A DNA stretch of 64,000 bases from Salminus brasiliensis (GCF_030463535.1 NC_132900.1:30155721-30219720), one strand, 5' to 3'. Shown: positions 9,960-21,242, counted from the stretch's first letter. Program-made: numbers and translations. Notes: generated by a model from the letters alone, not told the origin.

Positions 9960-12900
9960 GTGCTGGTGGACCTTTTGGATTCATACTTGACCATCTTTTA
10001 GATGTTTTCCCTATTTAGAGATGCTACCATGGTTGTAGTCGAATGTATTTAATGAGCATGGGTAATTAACTGCGTAGGTCCGGATGTATGTATCCGGAGG
10101 TTTGTGCAGCCCAGGTCAAATTAGAGTATATATTTTGAGCATTAAACAGTATATATTTATATATTCTGCAGCAAGCTCTATGAATTTTACCCTATTTGAT
10201 GCTAATATCGCCCCTCTGTGGAGGATCTTTAGCCTACTACTCGTGCTTCAGAAATGAGTTGTAAATTAGAAAGTAGTGAATGACTATGCTTTTCTTGGCT
10301 GTTCTTGACTGCTATTACAGTAAAATCCCACTCTTTAGACGCCGTGCCGTTAATAACTGTGTAATTACGTGTAATAACACATGCTATGACACTGTAACAG
10401 TGTCTTCTACTGTACTAGTGACCTATTCCTTAGTACAAATGGGTTGCAGTGGTTAGTAAAACAATGTAGTAATACTAATCCCCAGTTCATGCCTAAAATT
10501 ACCCTAACTGGGCGAGTCAACCGGCTGGGTGACCTGCGTATTGGCCTTAGAATGGATCTTCTGAAAAACGGTAACAGTGCTACATGAGGACAAATAACTG
10601 CGTAATTACATGTAATAACACATGCTACGACACTGTAGCAGTGTCCTCTACTATGCTAGTGACCTATTTATTAGTAAAAATGGGTTGCATTGGTTAGTAT
10701 ACAGATGTAGCAACTTTAGCTTGACTAAAGTGTATCTCAATAGCTGTAACAGCTACGTTTGTGGTTGTGCAAGAGTCAAAACTGCAGCTGTTACAGATGT
10801 GTAATTGCAGCAGCTGTACTACTGTATTGTTTATGTACCCGTTGAAAAAAATAGCTGTAGTTACATTGTAATTACTTAGATATTAATATGTAACTGCACG
10901 GTTATTATGGTCACTTAATCTAAAGTGGCCCAAATCTTATAGTGTTTATATAAAAACCATGCTAAATATTGTCCCACAACTGTGAGAAGAATTTTCACAC
11001 CCACTTACTGGAAGATAAAGATAAAGAAGTAAAAATATACCAACTGTGAGTTCAACGCTAAGTTGCTGCCTTTTAGTTCCTCATTTAAAGCAACACTATG
11101 TAGCATTTTTACTTTAAAATAGCAGCTTCGCAATCATGTCGAAGCTCCACTGACTGTACCAGGAAGAGTGGCGCTGCTGCCATGCTACGCTGGGTTTGGC
11201 ATGCCACGGACTGCGGAATGTAACGGTGGAGAAATGTTGGGCAGGACAACGCTCACGAGGACTGCGTAATGCTGCCTAACCCGAGTCATTTTAGTGTCGT
11301 CTCAGTCCACATGCTTCTTTACCTTCTTCATTTTTGATGACGGTTCTGAATTTCTCAGCTCGTCCAGAAAAACATGTCCTTTCAGTGGTGGCTCAAAGCA
11401 GGATTGTCACTTCTGGACTGTAGGGGGAGCCCAGGAGCAAGAAAAGTCTATTTTCCATACTGTTGCTTTAAAGCATTATTGTCTGGTTGACTATGTCACA
11501 TTAGAAGCTGTGGCTATTGGCCCAAACCCAGCTTAAAACCTGATATTCATTATATGAGATACACAGTTTATTAGACATCTAGATCTCAACAATAATAATA
11601 TATACTAAATTAAACAAATAGTAAATATTTAATTAATTAATTAATTAATAATATAAATACATAAATAATTCTGTCCCCTGGTGGATTATCTGTGCACTGC
11701 ATGCACCAGAAAAATACATCCTAAAATTTTAAATCATATATATTAATTGCTTAAATAAGTCACATTATTTAATGCACCGGGCTTCATGAAAGGGTTCGTT
11801 TGAGCATTTTTTTCCCCTGTGAAGGTGCTGGGGGATGCAGGCGTCGGCTCGACCACCCTTCGTGTCTTCTACTGCCGCTACTCCGGCGTGCTCTTCTACA
11901 CCACCATGTACATCAGCATCCTGCTGCTGGGCCTCATCAGCCTGGACCGCTACCTGAAGATTGTGCGGCCTTTCGGCAAGTGCGGCCTGCAGCGAGTGGG
12001 CGTGGGTCAGGTCGTGTGCGCTGTGGTCTGGGCCGTCATGGTGTCCCTGGCCCTGCCTAACGTGATCCTGAGCAGCAAGGAGCCGTCGGCATCCCGCAGC
12101 GGGAGGCTGAAGTGCAGCAGCTTGAAGAGCGAGCTGGGCCTGCGCTGGCATGAGGGCTTCAACTACTTCTGTCAGGTGGTGTTCTGGGGCACACTGGGCC
12201 TTATGGTGGTCTGCTACACCTTCATCAGCCAGAGGGTGTACAAGTCATACCGCGCCTCAAAGAGCAGCTCCGGCACGGCCAGCAAACGCACCAAGTCCAA
12301 GGTACTGTCAAGCTATGCAGAAAGTTGACGCAAGCAAGCAAAAATGGTTGAATTTCATGTTCCACAAATAACAGAAATGTGACAAAAGTGTATGTCTATA
12401 TGTCGAGAAGCGTACGTGACCACCCGGTGTGAGTTGCCCAGTTAGGGTTAACAGAACTGGACACTAACATTAGTTCAACATGAGATCACCAGTTTCCTTG
12501 CTACACTGAATTGTATGTGTTTAACCTTTCGATTGGCAGCTATAGCTAACCTCTAAGTTGGCAGCTATGGCTAGCTATAGCTAAAGCTATTTAGATATGT
12601 AAATAGCTAAAAACATACTTTAACATGCATATCAGGCTGTAATTCAAGAGATGGACATGCGGACATGTGTGCATGTTTTATTTATTACTGCATTACCATG
12701 ACTAATCCCCAGTTCATGCCTAGAATTACCCTAACTGGGCAAGTCAACCGGCTGGTTGACCTGCATATTGGCCTTTTAGAACGGATCTTCTGAAAAAAAC
12801 AAACAAAAAAACGAAAATGGTGCTACATGAGGACAATTTTATTTGCAAAGGAGCTCAGTGCAGATTGGAGTTGGATGATTGTAGATTAACACAAGTCAGG

Positions 12901-15116
12901 AATGTCTCTTGGAGCCCCTTCTAAACAACTGCTGATTCCAGAATTGTCAGTTCAAATAACTGTAGACAAGTAATAGTTATTGGGAGGTGGAGCCACTTTG
13001 CAATGCTCTGGAAAAAGACCCAAACTGTCATCCTTAGCTGAGAGGAAATTGATTTGGAGAGTCAGGGACAACTCAAGAACCACCAAAGCAAGGCTTGCCA
13101 TGAACTGGAAGCTGCTGGTACACCATTGTCCCTATCTAGCTTCGCCATGGACTGCCATTCAAGAAGGAACCCACTGTTCCTTCAAGCTTCACTGAATTCT
13201 GCTGAATTCGCTAGACCTTTAATGAAAGGTTTCAATCTTGCAGTATCTTTAAACTGGAAAGCTCTTCCTCACACAAAGCTTTATTTTAATAAAGCTAAGA
13301 TTCGTGGGAGGAGATTGTGTTACATTCTGCAAAGGAGGCTGCTGGACTGTTTCCTAATCAGGAGGGCCAGAGATGGTGATCTCGCACCCAGAAAGGAAGC
13401 TTTTTCCCATTCAACAATTAATGTCCTCAAGGAATTCCAGAAAGGTTCTTGAACAGAGGTTTCAACGGAAGGTGCAGCTGTGTGCCATTAGCTTAACAAT
13501 GGTAGGAAAAGCTATGTTTATTTTAAGAAACCAAATACAATCATACCCTGGAGAAAAAGAAGGGTACATACGACTAAGATTGCCTCCCAGTATGTCCATA
13601 GGTCCTCCACTGGCCTTGGTGACGGCCTCACGCATTCTTCACTGCTGTCCACAGACCTCCTATGGTGGTTGAATTGTTTTGTTTAGTGTCTCCACACAAT
13701 TCCCAGCAGTCCCATGAAACATTCACCATGGTGTTTAAATCTGGTGATTGTGCCATCCATGACCTCTATTGAACTTCCTCACTCTTCAGCCCATCCCAGC
13801 ACTTGATGAACGATGTGGCATCTTCTATTGTTTTTTGATGTGAAGGTTTCTTCTGGTTATCCACCAAAACAGGAGAGTTAGGGCTGCCAGTGTCTATAAA
13901 TACTGCATTCATGATAAAATGGGAACTGGGGAGGAACAACTATGACGACTATGTTGTGATTCACACAAGGGATGGACATGTGGACATGTGTCCATGTTTT
14001 ATTTATTACTGTAATAAAATGACTAGTTCTGTAATACTAACCCCAGTTCATGCCTAGAATTACCCTAACTGGGCGAGTCAACCGGCTGGTTGACTTGAGG
14101 ATTGGCTTCCAGAATGGGTCTTCTGGGGGGGAAAAAATGAAATGGTGCTAATAATTGTACTAATTATTATTATTATTATTATTGTTGTTGTTGTTGTTTA
14201 CTACTAATTGTATTAAAGTAATAGTTATTGGGAGGTGGAGGGACTTTGCAATGCTCTGGAAAAAAAAACCCGAACAGCCATCCTTAGCTGAGAGAAAATT
14301 GGCCTGGTATGTGGGCCCAATCCTTAACTTCTCAACCCCAAATGACATTAGACACATCTTAGTTTAATAGAAATACTGAATAAATCATAGTGGATACTGA
14401 ATAAATCATAGTAGACCTGAATAGTTACAAGTGGATACATAATAATTCATAACAGTTACTAAATAATTAATATTGGATACTGAGTAATGTACTGTAAGTA
14501 CAGGATAATTGACAATATTTAATGATAGTTAATTATTAGTTCATAAATTGTTGATGAATCACAAAAGTAAGTCTAGGGTAAACAGAACCCAGAGGCGACG
14601 GGGTCGAAGAAACCAAGCATTTCACCTTACGAAACAAACCACAAGGTTCTATAATTTCATTATTACGTGAATTTTCATGTTCATAATTGACAAAGTTGAG
14701 TGTATCTACAAACCTGCTTGAGATCTCTGTGCAGATTGCGGATTCAAACGCTGCCCTTCTCTTCTTCTCAGGTGTTTGTGGTGGTCGGGGTCTTTTTTGT
14801 GTGCTTTGCGCCCTTCCACTTGGCCAGAGTGCCCTACACCCTCACTCAGACGCGAGGCTCATCCGCCCACTGTTGGGCTCAGAACCAGCTCTACTTTGCC
14901 AAGGAGATCACACTCTGGCTGTCGGCCACCAACATTTGCCTGGACCCTCTCATCTACGTCTTCCTGTGCCGCGTCTTCCGCAGGAAGCTCACTGCCACCC
15001 TCACCCGCAAGCCCTTGGCTAATGGAGGGCTGGATTCAGCCACGGAGACGTCTACCAAGCCCGAGATGTCTCAAGTGGTCCATTTTAACAAATCCATCGA
15101 GCTCAGCTGCCATTAG
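9735..15116 (+). CDS. p2ry13: P2Y12-subfamily GPCR, P2RY13-like (three coding exons)
   Basis: A class A G-protein-coupled receptor of the plasma membrane. Mammalian P2RY13 is a Gi-coupled ADP receptor. Joining 9735-9959, 11825-12301 and 14772-15116 gives 348 residues, close to the family length. Visible features are three N-glycosylation sequons in the first 17 residues, TM1 about residues 21-46, the TM3 cysteine C92, DRY at 116-118, FAPFH in TM6 (about 246-250), KEITL at the start of TM7 (the Lys-Glu pair used by P2Y12-like receptors) and DPLIY in TM7. The TM6 start (KVFVVVGVFFVCFAPFH) and 'QNQLYFAKEITLW' favour P2RY13 over P2RY12 or P2RY14. The start codon follows a 3' splice site at 9714-9716, so an upstream non-coding exon is likely. 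Members of this subfamily usually have an uninterrupted coding exon. Here two phase-0 introns interrupt it. Confidence 0.85.
10353..10690. repeat. Tandem near-duplication in p2ry13 intron 1
   Basis: A block of about 105 bp ('gtaataacacatgct', 'gacactgta(a/g)cagtgtc', 'tagtgacctatt', 'aaatgggttgca') occurs at about 10355-10457 and again at 10590-10695. The two copies are about 235 bp apart and differ at roughly one base in ten. Confidence 0.75.
10479..10570 (+). repeat. Intron-shared module, copy 1
   Basis: Contains 'agttcatgcctaaaattacc' and 'gggcgagtcaaccggctggg'. The same 80-90 bp module recurs at 12700-12795 and 14036-14125, both in intron 2 of the same gene. I did not notice it elsewhere in the window. 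Confidence 0.75.
11085..11476. mobile_element. MITE with TTTAAAGCAACA ends, in p2ry13 intron 1
   Basis: The left end 'tttaaagcaacactatgtag' is matched in inverted orientation by 'ccatactgttgctttaaagc' near 11455-11475, an element of about 390 bp. Its right part ('ctgtagggggagcccaggagcaag') has a partial homologue in reverse at 20490-20520 ('cttgcagctgagctccccct'). Confidence 0.65.
11825..12301 (+). CDS. p2ry13: p2ry13-like coding exon 2
   Basis: Encodes residues 76-234, from the end of TM2 to intracellular loop 3. It includes C92, the DRY box, TM4, the extracellular loop 2 cysteine (LKCSSLKSELG) and TM5. The acceptor is GAAG|GTG at 11824/11825 and the donor is AAG|GTACTG at 12302. It is GC-rich against AT-rich flanking introns. 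Confidence 0.85.
12700..12795 (+). repeat. Intron-shared module, copy 2
   Basis: Carries 'agttcatgcctagaattacc' and 'gcaagtcaaccggctggttg'. It is preceded by 'acatgtgtgcatgttttatttattactg', which is also present ahead of copy 3. Confidence 0.75.
12962..13225 (+). pseudogene. Tc1-like transposase fragment, frameshifted
   Basis: In p2ry13 intron 2. One frame (13045-13080) gives RVRDNSRTTKARLA. The frame shifts by one base and continues HELEAAGTPLSLSS and then RRNPLFLQASLNSAEFA (about 13095-13210). The order matches the DNA-binding (second helix-turn-helix) region of fish Tc1-like transposases. A partial repeat of its 5' flank, without the coding part, is at 14218-14305. It is non-functional: truncated, with no catalytic domain seen. 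Confidence 0.6.
14036..14125 (+). repeat. Intron-shared module, copy 3
   Basis: Third copy of the module with 'agttcatgcctagaattacc' and 'gggcgagtcaaccggctggt'. It is followed by a (TTA)n(TTG)n tract (14160-14199) and then by 14218-14305, which repeats 12966-13055. Confidence 0.75.
14772..15116 (+). CDS. p2ry13: p2ry13-like coding exon 3
   Basis: Encodes residues 235-348: TM6, extracellular loop 3, TM7 and the cytoplasmic tail, ending in TAG at 15114-15116. The acceptor is TTCTTCTCAG|GTG. The tail ends ELSCH and has no CAAX box. Confidence 0.85.
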   Translation: MFVVVGVFFVCFAPFHLARVPYTLTQTRGSSAHCWAQNQLYFAKEITLWLSATNICLDPLIYVFLCRVFRRKLTATLTRKPLANGGLDSATETSTKPEMSQVVHFNKSIELSCH

Positions 15117-15360
15117 AGTCACTTTCAACTGGAGCTGCATTAGAATAATCAGCCTGGTTCATCTTCTCTGACATTGTGGTTACTGGGAACCTTTATTATG
15201 CTGATTCAAATACAAGAGAAGGAGTCGAACCTCGCCTGAACTTCAAGGGCCAGGCTACTAAAGCTTGAGGTTGCTCAGGGGCTTGTGGACAGATGCTACA
15301 TTTCGGCAGTACTGATGTGTTTTCTGTAAGGATTATAATAAGACATGTGTATGAGCAACT

Positions 15361-15540
15361 GAAATAGGGCCTACAACGGAGCCTTGAGGAACCCCAGAGG
15401 TGCTCAGAGAAGGTTTGATTAGTTGGGTAGGAGCTGTTGTAAAGTTCGTACTGTGTTTTGTTTTTCAGCATTTTTTCCTACTGGCATAAAAACGTTAACA
15501 TAAAATGTTTATAGAATAATAATTCTATAAATAATATTTT
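15361..15540 (+). repeat. Duplicated block downstream of p2ry13, copy 1
   Basis: 'gccttgaggaaccccagagg', 'gtgctcagagaaggtttgat', 'agttgggtaggagctgttgt' and 'gaataataattctataaata' recur in the same order at 17566-17730 with few changes. Confidence 0.8.
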
Positions 15541-15836
15541 TAGAAATATTTCTACTGCTGTGAGAAGACTGCAAGGAAAAGCTAATCATTTTTGTGCTCA
15601 GCACAATCACATTCAATTAACTATCTAAATATAAATGTCTAATATTGACAAATGAGCGTCAAGTCAGCGTACTGTTATCTTTGGATTTCCATGTTGTATA
15701 TTTATTAAATTATGAACAATATGTCTTATAATGAACTTAATTCTGAAACATTTCAAAGAACTTTTCTTGTATATTTAGCGCTCAAATTAAAAAGGGTAGA
15801 AAAGGGAGGGAACGTGCAAATTGTATTTATTCTTTC

Positions 15837-15840
<4 letters not shown>

Positions 15841-15898
<58 letters not shown>
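15841..15898. repeat. (TA)n microsatellite
   Basis: Uninterrupted TA dinucleotide tract of about 58 bp. Confidence 0.95.
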
Positions 15899-15901
<3 letters not shown>

Positions 15902-16014
15902 CATACATACACACATATATGACAACAGAGCTGTCATTACAGGCATATGTTTAAAAATATACATATGTATCATTATACATATCATCTTTTGTCTCTACTG
16001 TAAGGATTTCCCAA

Positions 16015-16350
16015 CTTCCCAATTCATCAAAGTACTAGATGAAGCATCACCATCCATCATTCCAGAGAACACAGTTCTTCTTCCACTGCTCCACAGCTCA
16101 ATGCTGGGGGGCTTTATACCCCTCTACTAGCCCACGCCTGGCATTAGGCAGCATGGTGCCAATAGGTTATTTTTTATTTATCTGCTCCAAAGAGTCCTAT
16201 TCTATTGGCAGTACTTCTCTACAGGGACTAGACAAGCTGTGTGTATGTGTGTATTTGCCAATCTGAGTCGGCAATGGGTGCAAGTAAAATATGCTGAATG
16301 CATTTATTAGATAGGGTGTCCACAAACATTTCGTAAACATTTTGTAAACA
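16015..16350 (-). mobile_element. MITE-A copy, reversed, truncated at the left
   Basis: Runs from 'aaagtactagatgaagcatc' through 'gggctttatacccctctact' to 'gggtgtccacaaacatttcg'. The distal half of the element is missing. Confidence 0.75.
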
Positions 16351-17450
16351 TAGTGTATCTGATCTATACGAAAGCCGTATATCAGATTTCCATATTACTA
16401 AGCAGTGAGGAAGCAGTGATAGAAATATTGAAACTGCGAGCTTAAGAGCTAGCCTAGCTAGCTTCTTTTCTTGGTATGTACATCCAAGCCAAGAGCCGGG
16501 GGGAAAGGTAGTGGGCCCTAAAGACCGCCACCCAGATCACATAAACCATGAAGTGCCTTTCGCAAGAAAAACAGTAGTCGTAATACGTTTGCTGGGCAGA
16601 CACCATTAGTGGTAACAGATATTGAACTCCTTTGTTAATGCCTGCCATCCCGCTAGCTCTCATTTTACTTTCAGTGTCCATTTCCCCATCTGAGCTGTCC
16701 TCATCCTTCCACTCCCAGTTTTCGCTTTTATTCATGGCCATTTTCGCCTCTGTCAGACTCTCGCTCCCCCTAATCTTGATGGCTTCCTTGTGGTCACAGC
16801 AGTTTGAAGTGGAAGCTACTGGTTGACTCAGAGGAAAACAAATTTAGTGTTGAGGCAGCCTGGTTTCCTCAACATACAGCTGTGTGTTCTGCAGACAAGC
16901 CACAGATGGTGGCTCACAGGAGCTGTATAACATAGCATAGCTTAGCTTAGCACTGTAACAAGAGCGTAGCAATTACTGTCCCATTGACTCATAGCGATGT
17001 GTAGTGTTGTTGCTGTCCTCTCTGGGTCCTCTCAGCATGGTGTGCAGTTAGCTAGCTGAAGAGACTGCAGCCAGACGGCCGGGTACGCTTTTAGCCTAGC
17101 ACCCGCTCGCTTTACCAGCTTCCCGGCAAAGCTCACTATGGCATTTCCACAGCTCCACCACTTCCACAGCTTTCCATCACGAACGGGAGCTGAACACACA
17201 TCAGAAAGGAACGCACTGGCTTATTCTTTGACCTGTAGGCCAAACACGAGGAAGCCAGACAAGCTAACCGGCTGCAGTCTCTTCAGCATGCTAACAGTGA
17301 GAGGACAGCAGCACTATCTGAAAGAATGGAATATCTGGAATAAGTACAAAGTGGTCAGGTGGTCAGACTCTGATTTGGCACAGGAGGTCTTCTGAGGACT
17401 CCTTGTTTGACCTATAGACCCCACGGGCCACATCCTCAAATGCCCTTCGT
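16351..17450. other. Intergenic, no gene recognised
   Basis: A 95-codon frame lies on the minus strand at 16454-16741 and an 85-codon frame on the plus strand at 17138-17395. Neither resembles a family I know, and both lack splice or promoter context. 'tagcttagc' runs occur near 16930-16950. Confidence 0.35.
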
Positions 17451-17453
17451 GCT

Positions 17454-17857
17454 AACACAGCCCTGCCTACGTCAGGGATTCTAGATCAGGATCCTCCACC
17501 TGATTTCACTGCCGTTGTCGTTGACTTCTCTGCGATAAACTGTCATAAATGGCCCTAAATAAAATAGGGCCTACAATTGAGCCTTGAGGAACCCCAGAGG
17601 TGCTCAGAGAAGGTTTGATTAGTTGGGTAGGAGCTGTTGTAAAGGTCGTACTGTGTTTTGTTTTTCTGCATTTTCCTACTTGCATAAAACTTTAACATAA
17701 AATGTTTATAGAATAATAATTCTATAAATAGTTATTAGTATATTTATTCAATTATGAACGGCACATCGTGTTAACACAGCCCTACCTACGTCAGGGATTC
17801 TATATCAGGATCCTCCACCTGATTTCACTGCCGTTGTCGTTGACTTCTCTGCTATTT
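17454..17857. repeat. Direct-repeat pair enclosing a second copy of the 15.4-kb block
   Basis: About 80 bp starting 'taacacagccct(g/a)cctacgtc' and ending 'gttgtcgttgacttctctgc' occurs at 17454-17535 and again at 17770-17855. Between the two copies lies the homologue of 15361-15540. This looks like a nested duplication or insertion. Confidence 0.75.
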
Positions 17858-18369
17858 TTTATTTTATTTTAATAATACAGGCATGCACCTGGGCAGGTAC
17901 TACCCTACAAATGTATGCAACATGCCCCAGAGGAAGAATTGACAAGTTCCAACTGTTGCAACAGAGAAATGTGATGCTTAGTGTGATGTAACTCAGGCAG
18001 GGTTTCGTCAACAAAAGGATTGCAAAAGCCTCTGAGTGGGCGACTTGCTGGCATGCATGTAAACTTTCCATTCATATAGAAATGTGGGGCAGTGTGGCTT
18101 TGTCTTGTTTGTGGTGACGAATACACATGACAGGAAAACACCGAACGCTTCAGATCAGGACTAAAATAGCCTGTTATGTATTTCCCGACTTTCCATAACC
18201 CGCTGCTGCACAGGCAAATTTGTTGAAAGAGGTTGAGTCATAATAAAACAGCCCCATTATTAATTATTTTTTTATGATGAGAAAATGTCATAATTACCTC
18301 CACTTACCTAACTTCATCTGACTTGTTGCTAGGGTCATATTTCAGGGACTTTTTTTTTCTGACCAAAGT

Positions 18370-18462
18370 GCACTATATGTCCAAATGTTTGTGGACACCC
18401 CTTCTAATGCAAGTGCACACCGACACACACACAGCTTATCTAGTACATTGCCATTGGTGAGG
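18370..18462 (+). mobile_element. MITE-A left-end fragment
   Basis: Has 'cactatatgtccaaatgttt', 'ggacaccccttctaatg' and 'acacagcttatctagtac', then stops abruptly. Confidence 0.7.
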
Positions 18463-19139
18463 GTAAGGGTAACGTGCCATAGTCTTGTGTATTAATGGAC
18501 ATAATCTGCTATGGAGACTCCTGGCAGCATATGCTACAGTATCCACCATGGCTTGGCTATGTCAGTGTTCTGTAGCTGGGTTATTATAGGCCTCTAGGCC
18601 CTTGTCAAAAAAAATGGCCTCCATGTATGCCCTCTGTCTTAGTAATGGGCCAGCAGTGGATCCTGTCAGTTGTTCTTCGCATGCCAGCCAGTATCTCGCC
18701 ACCAAAATGTTGACGCCTGCAGGAAAGTGAATGCTCACGTCTGCACAGTCATGCTGTTTTCATTTCCCTTCTCCTAATCTTGCCCTAGCTTGTGTTTTTT
18801 CCATGCCTGACTCCGGACTTTTTTTGTGTGCGTGTTGTAGTTTTGGTAGTTCTATGGATGTAAATGTGCGAGCAGACTGCTGGGAACTGCTTAACCTGTC
18901 AGGAACCGATGCTCCAAAAGCAGAAGATATCTGCAGATGAAGGGTTTCGCTTGTTGCTTGTTGGTTTTCGACCAAGTTTACATTCTCCATACGAATAAAT
19001 ACATTACATGAGTTGCTGGAATTTTTTTTTCAGTCAGAAGGACACTCTGTACACATGCCTTTCTGGACAAGCTGGGAGATGCATGTGGACTGAGGCGGTA
19101 GAGTCATATTTCAGTGACTTTATTTATTCTGACCAAAGT
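18463..19139. other. Intergenic, no gene recognised
   Basis: Only short open frames with no recognisable motifs. A T-rich patch lies at 19021-19032. Confidence 0.35.
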
Positions 19140-19692
19140 ACACCATGTGTCCAAATGTTTGTGGACACCCCTTCTAATGAATACATTCTGCTACTTTAAG
19201 TTGCACACACACACACACACACAGCTTGTCTAGTCCCTGTAAAGAAGCACTGCCAATAGAATAGGACTCTCTGGAGATGACCATAAACCTATTGGCATCA
19301 TGTTAATTCCAGGCGTGGGCTAATAGAGAGGTATAAAGCCCCCCCAGCACTGAGCTGTGGAGCAGTGGAAGAACTGTGTTCTCTGATATGATGGTGATGG
19401 AGCTCCATCCAGTACTTACATTGGGAAAAGTTGGGGAGTTGGGGATGATGAGGTGAGGTGGTGATCATCATCATCCAACATCCAGGGCTCACTAACAATG
19501 CTCCTGTCTGCTGAATGCAGTCAAATCCTCACAGCAATGTGCAGTGCCTCTTCAAAATCTAGTAGAAAGCCTTCTTCCCTGGACAGTAGAGAAAGTTACT
19601 CCAACAAAAGCAGGAATTTAATACCCTTGCTTTTGGGAAACAGTGAAACAATAAATGAGCAGGCGTCCCAATACTTTTGTCATTTCGTCTAT
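19140..19692 (+). mobile_element. MITE-A copy, nearly full length
   Basis: Starts 'tgtgtccaaatgtttgtgg' and ends 'ggcgtcccaatacttttgtc'. It includes an internal (CA)n tract at 19205-19222 at the position where other copies also carry one (20756-20794), so the microsatellite is part of the element. Confidence 0.8.
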
Positions 19693-20318
19693 CCACACAA
19701 TTTGGCGAAATATGGTGTGTGAGATGATAGCAGTTAGTTGTGTGTGTTATTTCTAGGTATGACTACAATATGAGAGTCTACTCCTGCCCTGACCTGCCTC
19801 AGATGTGAACAACCTTTTTGTTTTTTTTATGATCCTGTGATGTCAGAGACGGATTCAATGGAAGTGGCATTTAATTCCCAGCGTTCTGTAAGTGGCCGAG
19901 GTGGTGAAGCGTACATTCCCCTCAGCCAGCAACACCACCAACACAAGACCCTGCTTGACATGTTTCACCACCACACTGATGCCAAATGTGTGTAGGTGTT
20001 TGTGACGTAGAAAGAGGGTTTTGTGGTTTGTCTGCCAGACTGAAACTTATCGCCATTATCACATAACTTCTGAACCTGCATGTATTTCCACTCCTGGTTC
20101 CCCTCATTCCCAGATACCTGGAACTGCTGGTGGAGACCTGTTTGACTTACAGATCATTTGTTTTTGGGGGGGCAATTTATTGGAAACACCGCCCTTGTAG
20201 CTCCACCTTGCTTGTAACTTCCATCAGCGGTCAGTTTCAGACCCCAGAGCCACCTCTGGTGGTGCTATTAATATATCAGTGATACTGATAGGCTGATGTA
20301 TTGAAACACTGTGTGCTT

Positions 20319-20319
20319 G

Positions 20320-20348
<29 letters not shown>
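20319..20348. repeat. (CA)n microsatellite
   Basis: CA tract of about 30 bp outside any gene. Confidence 0.9.
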
Positions 20349-20350
<2 letters not shown>

Positions 20351-20665
20351 CTATGCGCTGCCATATCAGTGTAATTGCAGGGCCGCCTTTGGGCCTTCCA
20401 AAAATAAAGTCTTTGGGCAAATCCCAGCGCAAAGCTCAAGACAAGCCAAGGTAATGCTTGTAAGGCAGCTTTATGCAAGAATTGGCATTTCTTGCAGCTG
20501 AGCTCCCCCTACAGTCAGGAGGTGGAATTCACGCTTTGAGACACCCCTAAAGGACACTCTGTACACATGCATTTCTGGACAATCTGAGAGATATACAACC
20601 GTCACTGATAGGTAAAGAAGCATGGGGACTGAGGTAGATCTTAGGCAGTATAGAGGACTCATTCC

Positions 20666-20753
20666 TATATGTCCAAATGTTTGTGGACACCTTTTCTAAG
20701 GAACGCATTCAGCTACTCTAAGTTGCACTGATTGTTGACACAGATGTACAAAT

Positions 20754-20795
<42 letters not shown>

Positions 20796-21242
20796 CTTGT
20801 CTAGTCGTTGTAGAGAATACTAACAATAGAATAGGACTCTCTGGAGCAGATTAACCGAATGAATCTATGCTGCTTAATGCCAGATGTGGGCCAGAGGGGT
20901 ATAAAGCCCCCCAGCATTGAGCTGTGGAGCTGTGGAAGTACTGTGTTCTCTGTAATGATGGTGGAGGAGTGCCATCCAGTACTTTTGGGATAAGTTGGGG
21001 CATTGGGGATGATGAGGTGGGGTGGTGATCAACATCCAACATCCTGACTTCGCTAATTCATTCTTGTCACTGAATGCAATCAAATCCTCACAGCAATGCT
21101 CTTTCAAAATCTAGTAGAAAGTCTTCTTCTCTGGACAGTAGAGTCAGTTACTCCAACAAAAGCAGGATCAACTCTTTTTAATAGCATTGATTTCAGAAGA
21201 AGCAATGAACGAGCAGGCGTCCAGATACTTTTGTCATATTAC
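20666..21242 (+). mobile_element. MITE-A copy, nearly full length (reference copy)
   Basis: Best-preserved copy, about 575 bp. It starts 'tatatgtccaaatgtttgtgg' with an internal (CA)n at 20756-20794. It then has 'gaataggactctctggagca', 'ggggtataaagccccccagc', 'aatgcaatcaaatcctcaca' and 'ctggacagtagagtcagtta', and ends 'aggcgtccagatacttttgtc'. The outer ends are imperfect inverted repeats of each other. No open frame, so it must have been moved by another element's transposase (inference). Confidence 0.8.

Noticed and set aside
9960-10001. Read-through end of p2ry13 exon 1 as a truncated receptor
   Set aside because: The frame stops after TM2, while exons 2 and 3 restore a full seven-helix receptor with proper splice sites.
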